Shown here in pieces: positions 43,863 to 53,746 of a DNA stretch of 64,000 nucleotides. Origin of the DNA: Chitinophaga agrisoli. GTDB lineage: Bacteria > Bacteroidota > Bacteroidia > Chitinophagales > Chitinophagaceae. The stretch is from contig NZ_VUOC01000004.1 in assembly GCF_008386695.1 (NCBI RefSeq), positions 1 to 64,000 on the forward strand, read 5' to 3'. The notes under the pieces are model-generated. The model did not search any database. It was given only the letters and a program-made list of their open reading frames with translations, and had not been told where the DNA came from. How positions within the stretch are numbered: position 1 is the stretch's first letter; every line of letters begins with the position of its first letter. Both the position numbers and the translations under genes were made by a program.

Positions 43863-43898
43863 AAAAAGCCCTCCAGGTAATTTGCCGGAGGGCTTTTT
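43863..43898. terminator. Intrinsic terminator
   Basis: A perfect 12-bp stem (43863-43874 with 43887-43898) has A- and T-tracts on both sides, so it can act in both directions. Confidence 0.85.
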
Positions 43899-43952
43899 AT
43901 TGCCATAGGAAAATTTATAGGCTTGATCAAAAAGGGAGATTGCCCTCGCTCT

Positions 43953-44423
43953 TCAGTAAACAAAGGCTTTTTCTATCACCTTCCATGTTGTTTTTTCTGT
44001 TGCTTTTACTTGTATAGTACCATTGGAAGTGAGCTCCACATTTTCCAGTTCATAAAGCCCGGACTTAAAATGGGAGGGTACGCTTAAACCTTCTATTTTA
44101 GCTTCTGCCGGAATGGTGTTTCCATCTCCTTCTGCAACGATCTCGAGTATTTCCACTTTTTTCATAGGACAAAAATACATGACCACGCGGCCATGATCCA
44201 TTTCAAGCCGTACAGGCGACAAATTTGCTTTCACTGTTCCACCATGAGACATTTTTTCCTCTTTCATCCTGGTCTGCAGGACGTTTGGCTGGGAGTAAGC
44301 GGTAACGGTTACGGGGGAAGATGAGGGTTGCTCAGATGGATCATAAGACTTTCCGCCGCCCAAAAAGTCTTCGAAGGCTGCAAATACCTTGTTCATAAAC
44401 ATAAATTTTGAGGATGAATGCAA
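43953..44423 (-). CDS. Hypothetical protein
   Basis: I do not recognise this 156-residue protein. It has no signal peptide or membrane segment. A flexible Pro/Ser-rich stretch (residues about 30-45) is followed by a beta-rich C-terminal half with regular strands (RVVMYFCPMKKVEILEIV, LYELENVELTSNGTIQVKAT). An alternative start at 44393 would remove ten residues. It stands alone. Confidence 0.6.
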   Translation of the reverse strand: MHSSSKFMFMNKVFAAFEDFLGGGKSYDPSEQPSSSPVTVTAYSQPNVLQTRMKEEKMSHGGTVKANLSPVRLEMDHGRVVMYFCPMKKVEILEIVAEGDGNTIPAEAKIEGLSVPSHFKSGLYELENVELTSNGTIQVKATEKTTWKVIEKAFVY

Positions 44424-44615
44424 GAAACCCGAATGGAGCGCGACCAGATCTAAAGTTGATTAAATTAATTCGGTATTAAACCACTCAACACGAAATACCT
44501 CTTAGCTAAGTTATGCAATTAACGGGCCCGGGTGCATTAAAACAGGGTAAGATCCTGTTTTTTGTTTGCTATAAATTTCGTAAATTCTTTGAGGGCGCCG
44601 GTAGCAGGATAAACA

Positions 44616-45056
44616 CTAGCTTAACCACTCCATCACCAGGACCATAACTACGCTAAATAAGACATGAGAGCTGCCAATAACCAGGAGATAGGAGGAGCGG
44701 GGAACGCCCGGGGGCTGGTAGCGCACAATGAAAGTCAGCCACCAGATCAGCATGGCCAGCAAACCAGCCAGCACACCATACACAATAGCGCTATGTAAAT
44801 TGATGCCGGTAACGCCGGCAGCCAATAGCTTACAGTAAATTATTGCAAATAAGACCCCTATAAAAAAATGCAGGAAGGTGGCCACGGCGAGCGGCGTATG
44901 GTACAATTTCCTGTCCGTTAACGGCCGGCGGCTGAGCACTGCCGAAAGGATATGGACCACCTGCCAGTTCCTGTTGGCCAGCCAGGCCAGTAAGTACACA
45001 TAGATGGTCATCACTCCGGCGCCGGCCGTGCCAGCTAAAACAGCGTGTCCTATCAT
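44616..45056 (-). CDS. Small four-helix membrane protein
   Basis: The 146-residue protein is mostly hydrophobic with four predicted membrane segments (near residues 5-25, 55-80, 88-110 and 122-145). I cannot name the family. It is 16 bp downstream of the DUF421 gene on the same strand, so it probably acts with or is expressed with it. Confidence 0.7.
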   Translation of the reverse strand: MIGHAVLAGTAGAGVMTIYVYLLAWLANRNWQVVHILSAVLSRRPLTDRKLYHTPLAVATFLHFFIGVLFAIIYCKLLAAGVTGINLHSAIVYGVLAGLLAMLIWWLTFIVRYQPPGVPRSSYLLVIGSSHVLFSVVMVLVMEWLS

Positions 45057-45072
45057 AATTTGTTAATAAGGT

Positions 45073-45582
45073 CTATTTCCCCTCCTCAACCTCCTTACTT
45101 TTCAGCAGGAAACTGATCCGGCCGTTCACCTCCAGATAAGCCAGTTTAACCTCCTGCAAAGCAGTTTGTTTTGTTTCAAGCCGGAGGCTTTCCTGCAGAT
45201 CGGCCTTGCTGATCGAATTTGCCTTCATATTATGCCAGATAAATTCCCCATCCTTGTACAATACCTTATGGCGGCCTTTCAGCAGGTGCTCCAGCCGCTC
45301 GCTGTATACGCACAGAAAAGCCAGCAGCCGGTAGATAACGATCATAACAAAGGTGGCCGCAATGGTAGCCAGCAGGGGAGAGGCGCCCACTACTGCCCTG
45401 GCCAGTATTGCGCCCAGCATGATAACGACAATGCTGTCGAGCGCGGTTTTCTTACCAAATAAGCGTAAACCGCCCAGCCGTATCAGTACCAGCGCTACAA
45501 AAAATATCAACGCCGCGCGAACGGACATCTGTAATGGCGTGAGGTGCTCGCCCTGGCCTAATAAATTTAAGAGACTAACCAT
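45073..45582 (-). CDS. DUF421 (YetF-like) membrane protein
   Basis: The 169-residue protein has three N-terminal membrane helices (RAALIFFVALVLIRLGG, DSIVVIMLGAILARAVVG, ATIAATFVMIVIYRLLAF) and the DUF421 cytoplasmic domain (KVLYKDGEFIWHNMKANSISKADLQESL). It is shorter than Bacillus YetF. Function is unknown; the family is often general-stress or spore associated in Firmicutes. Confidence 0.88.
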   Translation of the reverse strand: MVSLLNLLGQGEHLTPLQMSVRAALIFFVALVLIRLGGLRLFGKKTALDSIVVIMLGAILARAVVGASPLLATIAATFVMIVIYRLLAFLCVYSERLEHLLKGRHKVLYKDGEFIWHNMKANSISKADLQESLRLETKQTALQEVKLAYLEVNGRISFLLKSKEVEEGK

Positions 45583-45715
45583 AGTGACTCTTTTTTATCA
45601 TTTTCTCCGCTTCTTTTATAGAAACGGCGCCGATTTCCCGGAATAGATGATTATGAGCATATTATGAACCCATTAAAGAACGTGCCAATCTGCAGGGGGG
45701 AAGCCGGGGGTTTCC

Positions 45716-46300
45716 TTATTCAGGCAGCGCTTCAAAAGCAGGTATTACATCTTCCTGGATAATACGCGGTATATCCTTTGGCAGGGCTACGAAATCCACC
45801 AAACCGGTATGGATGGCATTTGTTGGCATGGCCGGAAACTCACAGCTTTCCGGCAGCTGCGCTAAAACGCGCCCTCCGGTCTGTTTTACACGATGAATAC
45901 CCTGGCTGCCGTCAGCGCCGTTACCAGACAGTACAACAGCGATAACATCCAGATCGGGCTTATCGGGGATGGAGTTCAAAAAGCAGTCAAATGCATAGTT
46001 CCGGCCTGCCTTTTCATCACGTGCTACCGGAGATATGTTGTCCCCGGACACGTTCAGGTACATACGGGCCGGCAGGGTGTACACCCAGTTTGCCGTGATG
46101 GGCATGCCGCTCTCCGGTATAACGATCTTCATTTCCGAATACCGGGCAAGGATCTGCTTCAGTTTGCTTTCGTAGTCGTAAGGCAGGTGTTGCAGGATCA
46201 CATAGGCCGCTGAGTCCAGCGGGGTATGGTCAAAAAAGGCTATTAAGGGCTGAAGCCCGCCGGCAGAACAGCCTATTGCCACCAGATACTTGCATTCCAT
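45716..46300 (-). CDS. Stand-alone CheB methylesterase domain protein
   Basis: The 194-residue protein is a CheB catalytic domain without the receiver domain. The triad is present: Ser12 (GCSAGG), His38 (LQHLP) and Asp130 (SGNGADGS). CheB hydrolyses methyl-glutamates of chemoreceptors; in Bacteroidota lone CheB domains often belong to hybrid signalling systems. No CheR or receptor gene is adjacent. Confidence 0.92.
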   Translation of the reverse strand: MECKYLVAIGCSAGGLQPLIAFFDHTPLDSAAYVILQHLPYDYESKLKQILARYSEMKIVIPESGMPITANWVYTLPARMYLNVSGDNISPVARDEKAGRNYAFDCFLNSIPDKPDLDVIAVVLSGNGADGSQGIHRVKQTGGRVLAQLPESCEFPAMPTNAIHTGLVDFVALPKDIPRIIQEDVIPAFEALPE

Positions 46301-46500
46301 ACTGATAGCTTTACAAAAAACGCCCCAATTGCAGGAGCGGCCCGATCAACTCAGGGTAAATCCATGGATACTGTAGCAAAACAGCGGCAAGTTGTACTAT
46401 AGGATTGGCATATACCCGGCCAAAAAGGTACTATTCTCTACAGTGGGGATTACAATAAGCCCGTAAACGATGCGGAACAAATATTGCTGAGTGGTAGCAG

Positions 46501-48729
46501 ATGAATAAATCCCTTGATATGAACGCACTAACTCCCTGGGCAGTGTCGGCATGTTCTGAATTAACGCATTCAGCGCCAGCATTATTTGCGCAATCGGTAG
46601 ATGGTTTTACGTTCCTGGTTACCCACACGGCTGATTCCCTATGGATCATTGCCGAAATGCCCAATGGTGGGCGGATGGCGTTCCGTGCGGCCTACAGTCC
46701 CGGTTCTTCCCTTAAAATAACGGACAGTCATATGCTGGAGCAGGGCGTTGAGCTGCAGCTATCCAGCGATATAGGCGCCTATGTGGCCACGGTCACTATT
46801 GACCGGGAGCAGGTGGTACCGGTGCTCCGTTATACTACTACGCTTACCCCGGCAAAGGATCTGCTGGTATCGTTCTGGCCGCGTGATGTATTGGCTACCG
46901 GTAAAAGCAACAACCCGGAATATACGGCAGGCAAGATACATGCCCGTCAGCAGGGCACACGTTCCGGCTTCCTGTATATGACGATGACACGTCCGCGGTC
47001 TGCCAGCATATTATACCTCCAAAACCTGACGGCGCTGGCAGACTACTGCGAGCAAACGCAGACCTCCTGCGCCGGCACGGTGGGTGGTGAATGGCCGGAG
47101 CTGGGTTTTGCATTGCCCCCCGCCAAAGACAAACCTTTGCCTGCGGGGAAAGAAGTCTGTATCTGCGATGCGCTGGTGGCTTTTGATCCGCAGTTCCCGG
47201 ATGAGGAGCCTGCCCTGGTACGGCAATACCTGGAGCTGCTGGGGCGGCTCTACCTGCTGTTGCCCAAACCAGATACCTTGTACCGGGACTGGCCGGTTGT
47301 GCTTTCAAAGGGGCTTCATGACCTGATCGATAGTCCCGGCTGCTGGTCACAGGTAGCCGGCCATCAGTATTTCAATGCATATGTATCGGACTATAAAACG
47401 CCGCCGGAGATCATGGTGCAGCTGGCTATCCTGCTTCCATTACTGGATTATGTGGAATGGAATAAGAGCGAACTGAAAGTAATGAAGACGATCAGGGAAA
47501 ACCTGTCTACCTTCTATGATGAAAAGCTGGGAACTATCCGGCGCTGGCTTCCCGCGGCTGCGGATAAGCTGGAAGCGGAAGAAGAACAGAAGCATCCCGA
47601 TGTAATGGACAGCTGGTACCTGCATCATCCCCTGTTAAACCTGGCCCGGCTAGCGCTTAAAGGCGATAAAGAAGCCGCGCGGCTTTTCACAGACTCAGCG
47701 GAATTTGCAATCAAAGTAGCCCATCATTTCAACTATCACTGGCCCGTATTTTATAACATGAAAACCCTTGAGGTGATCAAAGCGGAGACAGCGGAGGGAA
47801 AAGGTGGGGAAAAGGATGTTGCCGGGTTATATGCACATGTTATGTTGCAGGCCTGGGAGCTTACGGATGAAAAACGATACCTCAGGGAAGCGGAGCAGGC
47901 TGCCAAAACATTGGAGGGGTATGGATTTGAGGTCTTCTACCAGGCCAACAATACCGCATTTTCGGCAGCGGCATTGCTTCGTCTTTATAAGATAACGCAA
48001 AATGAGCTGTACCTGCATCTGAGTAATATGTGCCTGGCCAGCATCTTCCAGAACACGCAGTTATGGGATTGCAATTATGGGCATGGGAAGCATTTTTCAA
48101 CTTTTTTTGCGCTTTACCCGCTCAATGATGCGCCCTATACCGCGGCATATGAAGAACAGGAAGTGTTTTGCGCATTGCATGATTATCTGAAACATGCGGA
48201 CGGCGTACCGGTCCTGCCATCGATCCGTATTTTAACAGCAGAATACATCCGTTACCTGGTGTACCGTGCGGTGTATTATTATCCAACCATGTTACCCAAA
48301 GAGATGCTTGCAGACAAGCCCAAGGTGGGGGAACTGGATAACAAGCTATGGATTGCGCTGGAGGACCTCCAGGATGGCTGGTTAAAGTCCGGTACCGTAG
48401 GTCAGGAGGTGTATGGCGCGGGCAATGCTTTTGGCATCCTGCCACGCCATTATATGCTGGTGCCGGATGAGGAATTTATGGTGTATGTAGACTATCCCAC
48501 TGCAGGTTTTAATGCGCGTAAAGGACAGAACATCCATTTCCAGGTACTTGGCGACAGCCGTTTGCAATGCCGGATGATGATCGTCAGAGCCGCGGAAGCC
48601 AAATTGCCGAAGCTCACTGTTACCCTGGGTGGCAGCAGCCGGGAGATCAAGGGTAATAGCACGGAGGACGGCAATATGGAATATATTATCCATGGCGATC
48701 AGCAGGTCCACATTAGCTGGCCAAAGTAA
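46501..48729 (+). CDS. Large cytoplasmic protein with predicted alpha/alpha-barrel core
   Basis: I do not recognise this 742-residue protein. It has no signal peptide. The first 200 residues are beta-rich. Residues about 260-620 look like an (alpha/alpha) barrel of the kind found in glycosidases, lyases and epimerases (WYLHHPLLNLARLALKGD, VMLQAWELTDEKRYLREAEQAAKTL, NNTAFSAAALLRLYKIT, VYGAGNAFGILPRHYM). The last 100 residues are again beta-rich. This layout suggests a carbohydrate-active enzyme, but no catalytic residues can be named. A start at 46519 is possible. Confidence 0.7.
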   Translation: MNKSLDMNALTPWAVSACSELTHSAPALFAQSVDGFTFLVTHTADSLWIIAEMPNGGRMAFRAAYSPGSSLKITDSHMLEQGVELQLSSDIGAYVATVTIDREQVVPVLRYTTTLTPAKDLLVSFWPRDVLATGKSNNPEYTAGKIHARQQGTRSGFLYMTMTRPRSASILYLQNLTALADYCEQTQTSCAGTVGGEWPELGFALPPAKDKPLPAGKEVCICDALVAFDPQFPDEEPALVRQYLELLGRLYLLLPKPDTLYRDWPVVLSKGLHDLIDSPGCWSQVAGHQYFNAYVSDYKTPPEIMVQLAILLPLLDYVEWNKSELKVMKTIRENLSTFYDEKLGTIRRWLPAAADKLEAEEEQKHPDVMDSWYLHHPLLNLARLALKGDKEAARLFTDSAEFAIKVAHHFNYHWPVFYNMKTLEVIKAETAEGKGGEKDVAGLYAHVMLQAWELTDEKRYLREAEQAAKTLEGYGFEVFYQANNTAFSAAALLRLYKITQNELYLHLSNMCLASIFQNTQLWDCNYGHGKHFSTFFALYPLNDAPYTAAYEEQEVFCALHDYLKHADGVPVLPSIRILTAEYIRYLVYRAVYYYPTMLPKEMLADKPKVGELDNKLWIALEDLQDGWLKSGTVGQEVYGAGNAFGILPRHYMLVPDEEFMVYVDYPTAGFNARKGQNIHFQVLGDSRLQCRMMIVRAAEAKLPKLTVTLGGSSREIKGNSTEDGNMEYIIHGDQQVHISWPK

Positions 48730-48967
48730 TAAGGGGCTGATTTCCCATGCCTGTGGATATTGCCCGAATTTTCTTATATTTATAATACGTGTATTTCAAT
48801 GATATAATAGCCCCGATTTAAAAGATACAGCAGCCAAGCATATAGAGAAACAGGTATTACACTGGCAAAATTGCCATATTATCTTCCCTATACCTTCTCA
48901 AAGAACAGGGTGTTATAATGCCGCAGGTTACCGCGGTTTCAATTCACAAGAGAAAGGGTATACGACA

Positions 48968-51598
48968 ATGTTTGCAAAACTAAAGCGTATTGGATGGCTG
49001 CTGGGCCTTCTATTGTGTAACATATTAAAAGCCCAGTTGCCCCTGCCGGTGCTGGGACCCTGCGGCGCTTCTGCCACTATAAGCGGGGTAGTTAATACTT
49101 ATTATCCGGGATTGAACAATATAAACACCGGCGAGGTGACCATTGTGCTGGGCGCTCCCACTGGCAATGCCCAGCCGTTGGTAAGGGGCGACCGGGTGCT
49201 GATCATCCAGATGCAGGACGCCACCATTAACAGCAGCAATACGCCAGCCTATGGCGGAAACGGTACAGGGGGGAACGGCTGTATAGATCCCGGGCTCTCC
49301 GGCCAGTTTGAGTTTGGCCGGGTGGCCAATATCGCCGGTAATATCATCACGCTTAGTAATCCTTTACAACGTAGTTACCGCGCCATCAGCGGCATCCCCA
49401 ACCGGAAATCTGCCTACCAGGTGGTGCGGGTGCCAACCTATCAAAATGCAACACTGGCAGGCAATGTTACCGCCACTGGCTGGAATGGGGCTGCCGGCGG
49501 CATCGTGGCATTTCATGCATGGCAAATACTGGATCTGAACGGGCATGAGATCAGCGCCACCGGCCTGGGATTCCGGCCAGGTAAGATCAATTCTGCCGGC
49601 GGATTATATAATCTCCAGGATTATGTAAGCCTTACCTATGGCAGTTATGGAGAAAAAGGAGAGGGTATAGCCGGTACGCCGCTGGGTACCTGGGCTGCTA
49701 CCGCAGGGGGCTATGAAAACGGTAGTTTTGGAAGGGGCGCGCCGGCAAACGCCGGTGGCGGTGGCAATGCACATAATTCCGGCGGTGGCGGCGGCGCTAA
49801 TTACGGGGATGGGGGACAAGGAGGATACCAGTACTCCGGTCCCCAGGATGTGGGCGGTCGTGGTGGCAAAGGTATCACCACAGGGCTGCCGGGCCGTATC
49901 ATTATGGGCGGCGGCGGTGGCGGCGGGCACCAGAATAATGCGGCCGCTTTTGGCGGGGAACTGGGCGGCGGTATCATCCTTATTACCGCTAACCAGATCA
50001 TGGGCACGGGTCTTATTCATGCCGATGGTAACAGCGCCGGGCCATCTACAGATGATGGCGCCGGCGGCGGCGGGGCAGGAGGTACCGTTATGCTTTCCTA
50101 TACCGGCACACTGCCCGCCGGGATCACGATAACAGCCAAAGGCGGCGCAGGCGGTAATGAAACCTTTCTGGCCCGTCATGGCTCCGGTGGCGGCGCCGGC
50201 GGCGGAGTGATCATCACCAGCACGCCAGTAGCAATAACAGATGTTTCCGGCGGGCTGCGGGGGCTCTCGAACGGTACGGAATACGGCGCAACAGATGGAA
50301 CGCCGGGTATTACGATGGATCTGGACCTGTCCCAGTTACACCCTGACAATATTGTGTTGCCGCTGCTGGAGGTAAAGGATACGGTGGTTTGCGCACCAGC
50401 AGCGGTAGACCTTATCAGCACCGTTACAAATAGCGACCAGGGGCCGGAATTTGTGCTTAGTTACTGGACCAACCCCGCGGCTACTGATCCCCTGCCAACG
50501 CCCCATGCGGTCAGTCAGCCAGGTATTTATTATATAAAACTCACCAACACCAATACCAACTGCCAAACCGTGCGGCAGCTGGAAGTAACTGTACACCCGC
50601 AACCCATATTGGTATTAACAGCTACATCGCCTCCCTGCGCGGGTGGCAATGGAAGTATCGTGCCCCGCCCCGGTAACGGAACAGCGCCTTATGAATTTAG
50701 TACGGATGGGGGCATGAACTGGCAGACAACCGGCTTTAACAGCCTGCCAGCCGGTACGTATACCATGCTGGTCAGGGATAGTTATGGTTGTATTTCCCGG
50801 CCGGTATCCGCCACGCTTACCGAGCCGCCATTGCTTACCCTGGGGGAAGAAACCGGCGCCCATGCGGATGTTACCTGCCAGGGGTTACAGAATGGACAGC
50901 TGCAACTTAATGCTACCGGTGGCACTACAGGTTACCTGTATACCGTTAGCTCCGCCGCAACGGGTGTGCTTAGTAATAATACCGGCCTTTTTACCGGGCT
51001 GGGGGCCGGCGCTTACAACACCGGCGTAACAGATGCAGCGGGGTGTACCCAAAGCGGGAATGCCCTCATACTGGAGCCGCCGGCGTTGCAGGTTTCCCTT
51101 ATCTCTAAAACAGACCTGGAATGCGATGCATTGCCCAAAGCCGTTATTACGCTCAGCGCCACCGGCGGTGTGCCGCCTTACGCATTCAGCACCGGGAATA
51201 ACAGCTGGCAAAGCGACAGCATATTCCGGGGCCTGGCGCTGGGACCATATACTATTGTAGTAAGGGATGGTAATAATTGTGTAACTGATCCGCTGCAGAC
51301 AGAGATAATAATAGTAGAAGACTGCGATATATTTTTCCCCTCTGCATTTACGCCCAACGGCGACGGCCGGAATGATCTTTTCCGGCCTAAATACTACAAG
51401 CGGGTGAGCCATTACCAGCTAAACGTGTATAACCGCTGGGGGGCTACCATTTTCCAGAGCAATGACCCGGCTATTGGATGGGATGGTTCATTCAAGGGGG
51501 CATTATCAGATACCGGCACCTTTGTATGGATCGCCACGTTTATGAACCGGCACGGACAGGCGCAAACGGTAAAAGGAACGGTTACCCTGGTGAGGTGA
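48968..51598 (+). CDS. Type IX-secreted protein with gliding-motility C-terminal domain
   Basis: The 876-residue protein has a signal peptide, a beta-helix-like N-terminal half with a strikingly Gly-rich stretch (residues about 255-420), an Ig-like domain, three SprB-type repeats (PPCAGGNGSIVPRPGNGTAP, DVTCQGLQNGQLQLNATGG, DLECDALPKAVITLSATGG) and a C-terminal gliding-motility-associated domain starting at about residue 788 (IFFPSAFTPNGDGRNDLF). That type B signal directs export through the type IX system. It is probably a surface adhesin. Confidence 0.93.
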   Translation: MFAKLKRIGWLLGLLLCNILKAQLPLPVLGPCGASATISGVVNTYYPGLNNINTGEVTIVLGAPTGNAQPLVRGDRVLIIQMQDATINSSNTPAYGGNGTGGNGCIDPGLSGQFEFGRVANIAGNIITLSNPLQRSYRAISGIPNRKSAYQVVRVPTYQNATLAGNVTATGWNGAAGGIVAFHAWQILDLNGHEISATGLGFRPGKINSAGGLYNLQDYVSLTYGSYGEKGEGIAGTPLGTWAATAGGYENGSFGRGAPANAGGGGNAHNSGGGGGANYGDGGQGGYQYSGPQDVGGRGGKGITTGLPGRIIMGGGGGGGHQNNAAAFGGELGGGIILITANQIMGTGLIHADGNSAGPSTDDGAGGGGAGGTVMLSYTGTLPAGITITAKGGAGGNETFLARHGSGGGAGGGVIITSTPVAITDVSGGLRGLSNGTEYGATDGTPGITMDLDLSQLHPDNIVLPLLEVKDTVVCAPAAVDLISTVTNSDQGPEFVLSYWTNPAATDPLPTPHAVSQPGIYYIKLTNTNTNCQTVRQLEVTVHPQPILVLTATSPPCAGGNGSIVPRPGNGTAPYEFSTDGGMNWQTTGFNSLPAGTYTMLVRDSYGCISRPVSATLTEPPLLTLGEETGAHADVTCQGLQNGQLQLNATGGTTGYLYTVSSAATGVLSNNTGLFTGLGAGAYNTGVTDAAGCTQSGNALILEPPALQVSLISKTDLECDALPKAVITLSATGGVPPYAFSTGNNSWQSDSIFRGLALGPYTIVVRDGNNCVTDPLQTEIIIVEDCDIFFPSAFTPNGDGRNDLFRPKYYKRVSHYQLNVYNRWGATIFQSNDPAIGWDGSFKGALSDTGTFVWIATFMNRHGQAQTVKGTVTLVR

Positions 51599-51602
51599 GG
51601 TA

Positions 51603-52451
51603 TTATCTCATGGCAATACGCTCCAGCTCCCGGCCCTGATACAGGTCATATAATTGCAGGTCTTCCAGGTGCACATAACCAATATGGCAACCACAGGTCT
51701 TATTGGTACAATTGCGCGGAAACAGGTTAGCGGTAAAATCCGCCTCGTAGATATTCCCTATTTTTTCTTTGATAAAATGGCAGCGGTACATATTGCCCTC
51801 GCCATCCACGCTGATAACCGTATGGCCTGTTTTACAGGCCTTTCCGTAGCTCTCGTGGTAGATCATATTGTTGGCCACATACGGGTCTATACCCATTAAA
51901 GTGGCGGTTTCCTCCGCGGTATAATAGTCAGCCTGTTTCTTTAATGCATTCACCCAAAGGTATTTTCCGACGGGTAGTAGTGCCCGTAACTCCTGTATCT
52001 CTGTGATCACGTCTTTAAAACCCACTACGCCTACGCTATAGGCCACCTGCATCTCATCCAGCTTACGGCATTTTTCCAGGAAAGCAGCCCTGTCTGTTTC
52101 GTTGGGATGATAGGTGGTCCACAGGGCTATCTTTTCTGTATCGGCCTTTTTTAACCAACCCAGCTGGCAGGACAGGTTGGTTTGTACGGCTACTTTCTCC
52201 ACATTAGGCAGCAGGCTTAAGTTTACCATTGCCTCCTGGTAATGTTTGCGTATCAGGGCTTCGCCCCAGGGGGTGAACAGTATTTTAAACCGGATATGGG
52301 TATGTTGCCGCACAAATTCAACAAAGCGCATCAGACTGGCCGCATCGGCTTCCAGCGTTTTACGGGAGTCCTTTGTTTTGGCAAAGGGGCAATAACCGCA
52401 GCTGTAATTACAGCTGGACAACGGCCCTCTGTATAGAATGGATAGCGTCAT
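51603..52451 (-). CDS. STM4011-family radical SAM protein
   Basis: The 282-residue protein has the radical SAM cluster motif C14-x3-C18-x2-C21 and a cysteine-rich C-terminal part (CKTGH, RCHFIKEKIG, CTNKTCGCH) that may hold an auxiliary cluster. It corresponds to the STM4011 family, always found with the other members encoded here; the reaction is unknown. It is the last gene of the operon, overlapping its upstream neighbour by 4 bp, and converges on the type IX gene 4 bp away. Confidence 0.9.
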   Translation of the reverse strand: MTLSILYRGPLSSCNYSCGYCPFAKTKDSRKTLEADAASLMRFVEFVRQHTHIRFKILFTPWGEALIRKHYQEAMVNLSLLPNVEKVAVQTNLSCQLGWLKKADTEKIALWTTYHPNETDRAAFLEKCRKLDEMQVAYSVGVVGFKDVITEIQELRALLPVGKYLWVNALKKQADYYTAEETATLMGIDPYVANNMIYHESYGKACKTGHTVISVDGEGNMYRCHFIKEKIGNIYEADFTANLFPRNCTNKTCGCHIGYVHLEDLQLYDLYQGRELERIAMR

Positions 52452-53746
52452 TGTAAAGCAAAACTGTTTATACGTTCATTGATACCGGTGGAATATAACC
52501 AGGGGCCAATGGCATCCGAATAGTCGATACCGGCGCTGGTTAATGTAAGCAGCTGATCCTGCTGTATTGCCAGGCCATGCTCCTGTAACTGTTGCAATTG
52601 TGGATAGTCATCTGCGGGCAGGCTGCCGTACAGGGCCTGGTACCGTGTTAGATCCAGCCCGGTGCTGTGCAGGATGGATTTGATGATGAACCTTCTCTGC
52701 TGCTCTTCCCGGGAGAGTACAATGCCATAATCCGCATAGCCAAAGTCCTGGGTGGTTTTCAATGCGTATTGGTCTATGATGGATTTGATATTATGCCTGG
52801 CCACAGCGTATTCTGATGAGTAGTGCACCGCTTTGGTATAAGACCTGGCGCCGGCGCCCAGGCCCATCATCCCATCTTCCTGGCAGGAATACAGGGTAGT
52901 TGGCGCATTTGTTTTGCCGCGCCGGAACATCCGCATAGATACCTGCTCATAACCGGCTGTTATAAGCGCATTTTTGGCCGCCTGGTAAAGGGCCGGGCGG
53001 TTATCTTCCGGTAGTACGCCGGACCGGGTAATGCCTGTTAAAGGCCTTATATATAGCGGGTAAATAAATACTTCCTCTACCTCATAACGGATAGCCTCTT
53101 CTACGGAATACAGCCAGGTATCAACGGTTTGGCCCTGTGCGCCATAGATAAGATCTACGTTCACCGCGCCAAATGGGTATTGTTTCAGCAGATCAAGCGC
53201 AGCAAAAGCTTCTTTATTCTTTTGCGGCCTGCCTAATGCTTTCTGTTCTGTTTCAAGAAAACTCTGGATGCCGATGCTTACCCTGCTTACGCCCTGTGCC
53301 AGTAACAGTTCCGCCTTGGCGGCGGTAATAGTTTGCGGCGACATCTCAAAGGAGACCGGGATGTTTTCCGGCTGCGCGCCCAGGCGGCGGATGATGGCGA
53401 ACAGCTTTTCCAGCTGCGGCAGCTCCAGGAAAGTGGGCGTTCCGCCGCCTACCGCCATTTGGCCAAAGCCTACCGGCTCCACCAGCTGTTTTAGCGCAAC
53501 GGCTTCCCGTTCCAGCGCCTGCAAATAGGCGTTTACCATATCCTCTTTAGGATTGGCCATGGTGAACAGGTTACAGAAACCGCAACGCATTTCACAGAAC
53601 GGCAGGTGTACATACAGGAAAAGCGCATCCTTTTTCTCGGGCTCCCATAGCTCCTTAAGGGATAGGGGCGCCAGCCTGCGGTAGCTATGCTTATGCGGGT
53701 AGGAATAAGCGTAAGATTCAAATATGTTCTCAAACAATGTTGTCAT
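52448..53746 (-). CDS. STM4012-family radical SAM protein (HemN-like)
   Basis: The 432-residue protein has a HemN-type radical SAM domain with C51-x3-C55-x2-C58, the GGTP motif MAVGGGTPTFLEL and the RVSIGIQSFLETEQKALGRPQ segment, plus a HemN-like C-terminal domain. Unlike coproporphyrinogen dehydrogenase it belongs to the STM4012 family of the STM4011-4015 cluster. Substrate unknown. It overlaps the hydrolase gene by 17 bp. Confidence 0.9.
   Translation of the reverse strand: MTTLFENIFESYAYSYPHKHSYRRLAPLSLKELWEPEKKDALFLYVHLPFCEMRCGFCNLFTMANPKEDMVNAYLQALEREAVALKQLVEPVGFGQMAVGGGTPTFLELPQLEKLFAIIRRLGAQPENIPVSFEMSPQTITAAKAELLLAQGVSRVSIGIQSFLETEQKALGRPQKNKEAFAALDLLKQYPFGAVNVDLIYGAQGQTVDTWLYSVEEAIRYEVEEVFIYPLYIRPLTGITRSGVLPEDNRPALYQAAKNALITAGYEQVSMRMFRRGKTNAPTTLYSCQEDGMMGLGAGARSYTKAVHYSSEYAVARHNIKSIIDQYALKTTQDFGYADYGIVLSREEQQRRFIIKSILHSTGLDLTRYQALYGSLPADDYPQLQQLQEHGLAIQQDQLLTLTSAGIDYSDAIGPWLYSTGINERINSFALQ

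Noticed and set aside
49604-50421. Minus-strand frames rich in Pro/Ala within the type IX gene
   Set aside because: They arise from the Gly-rich plus-strand coding sequence.
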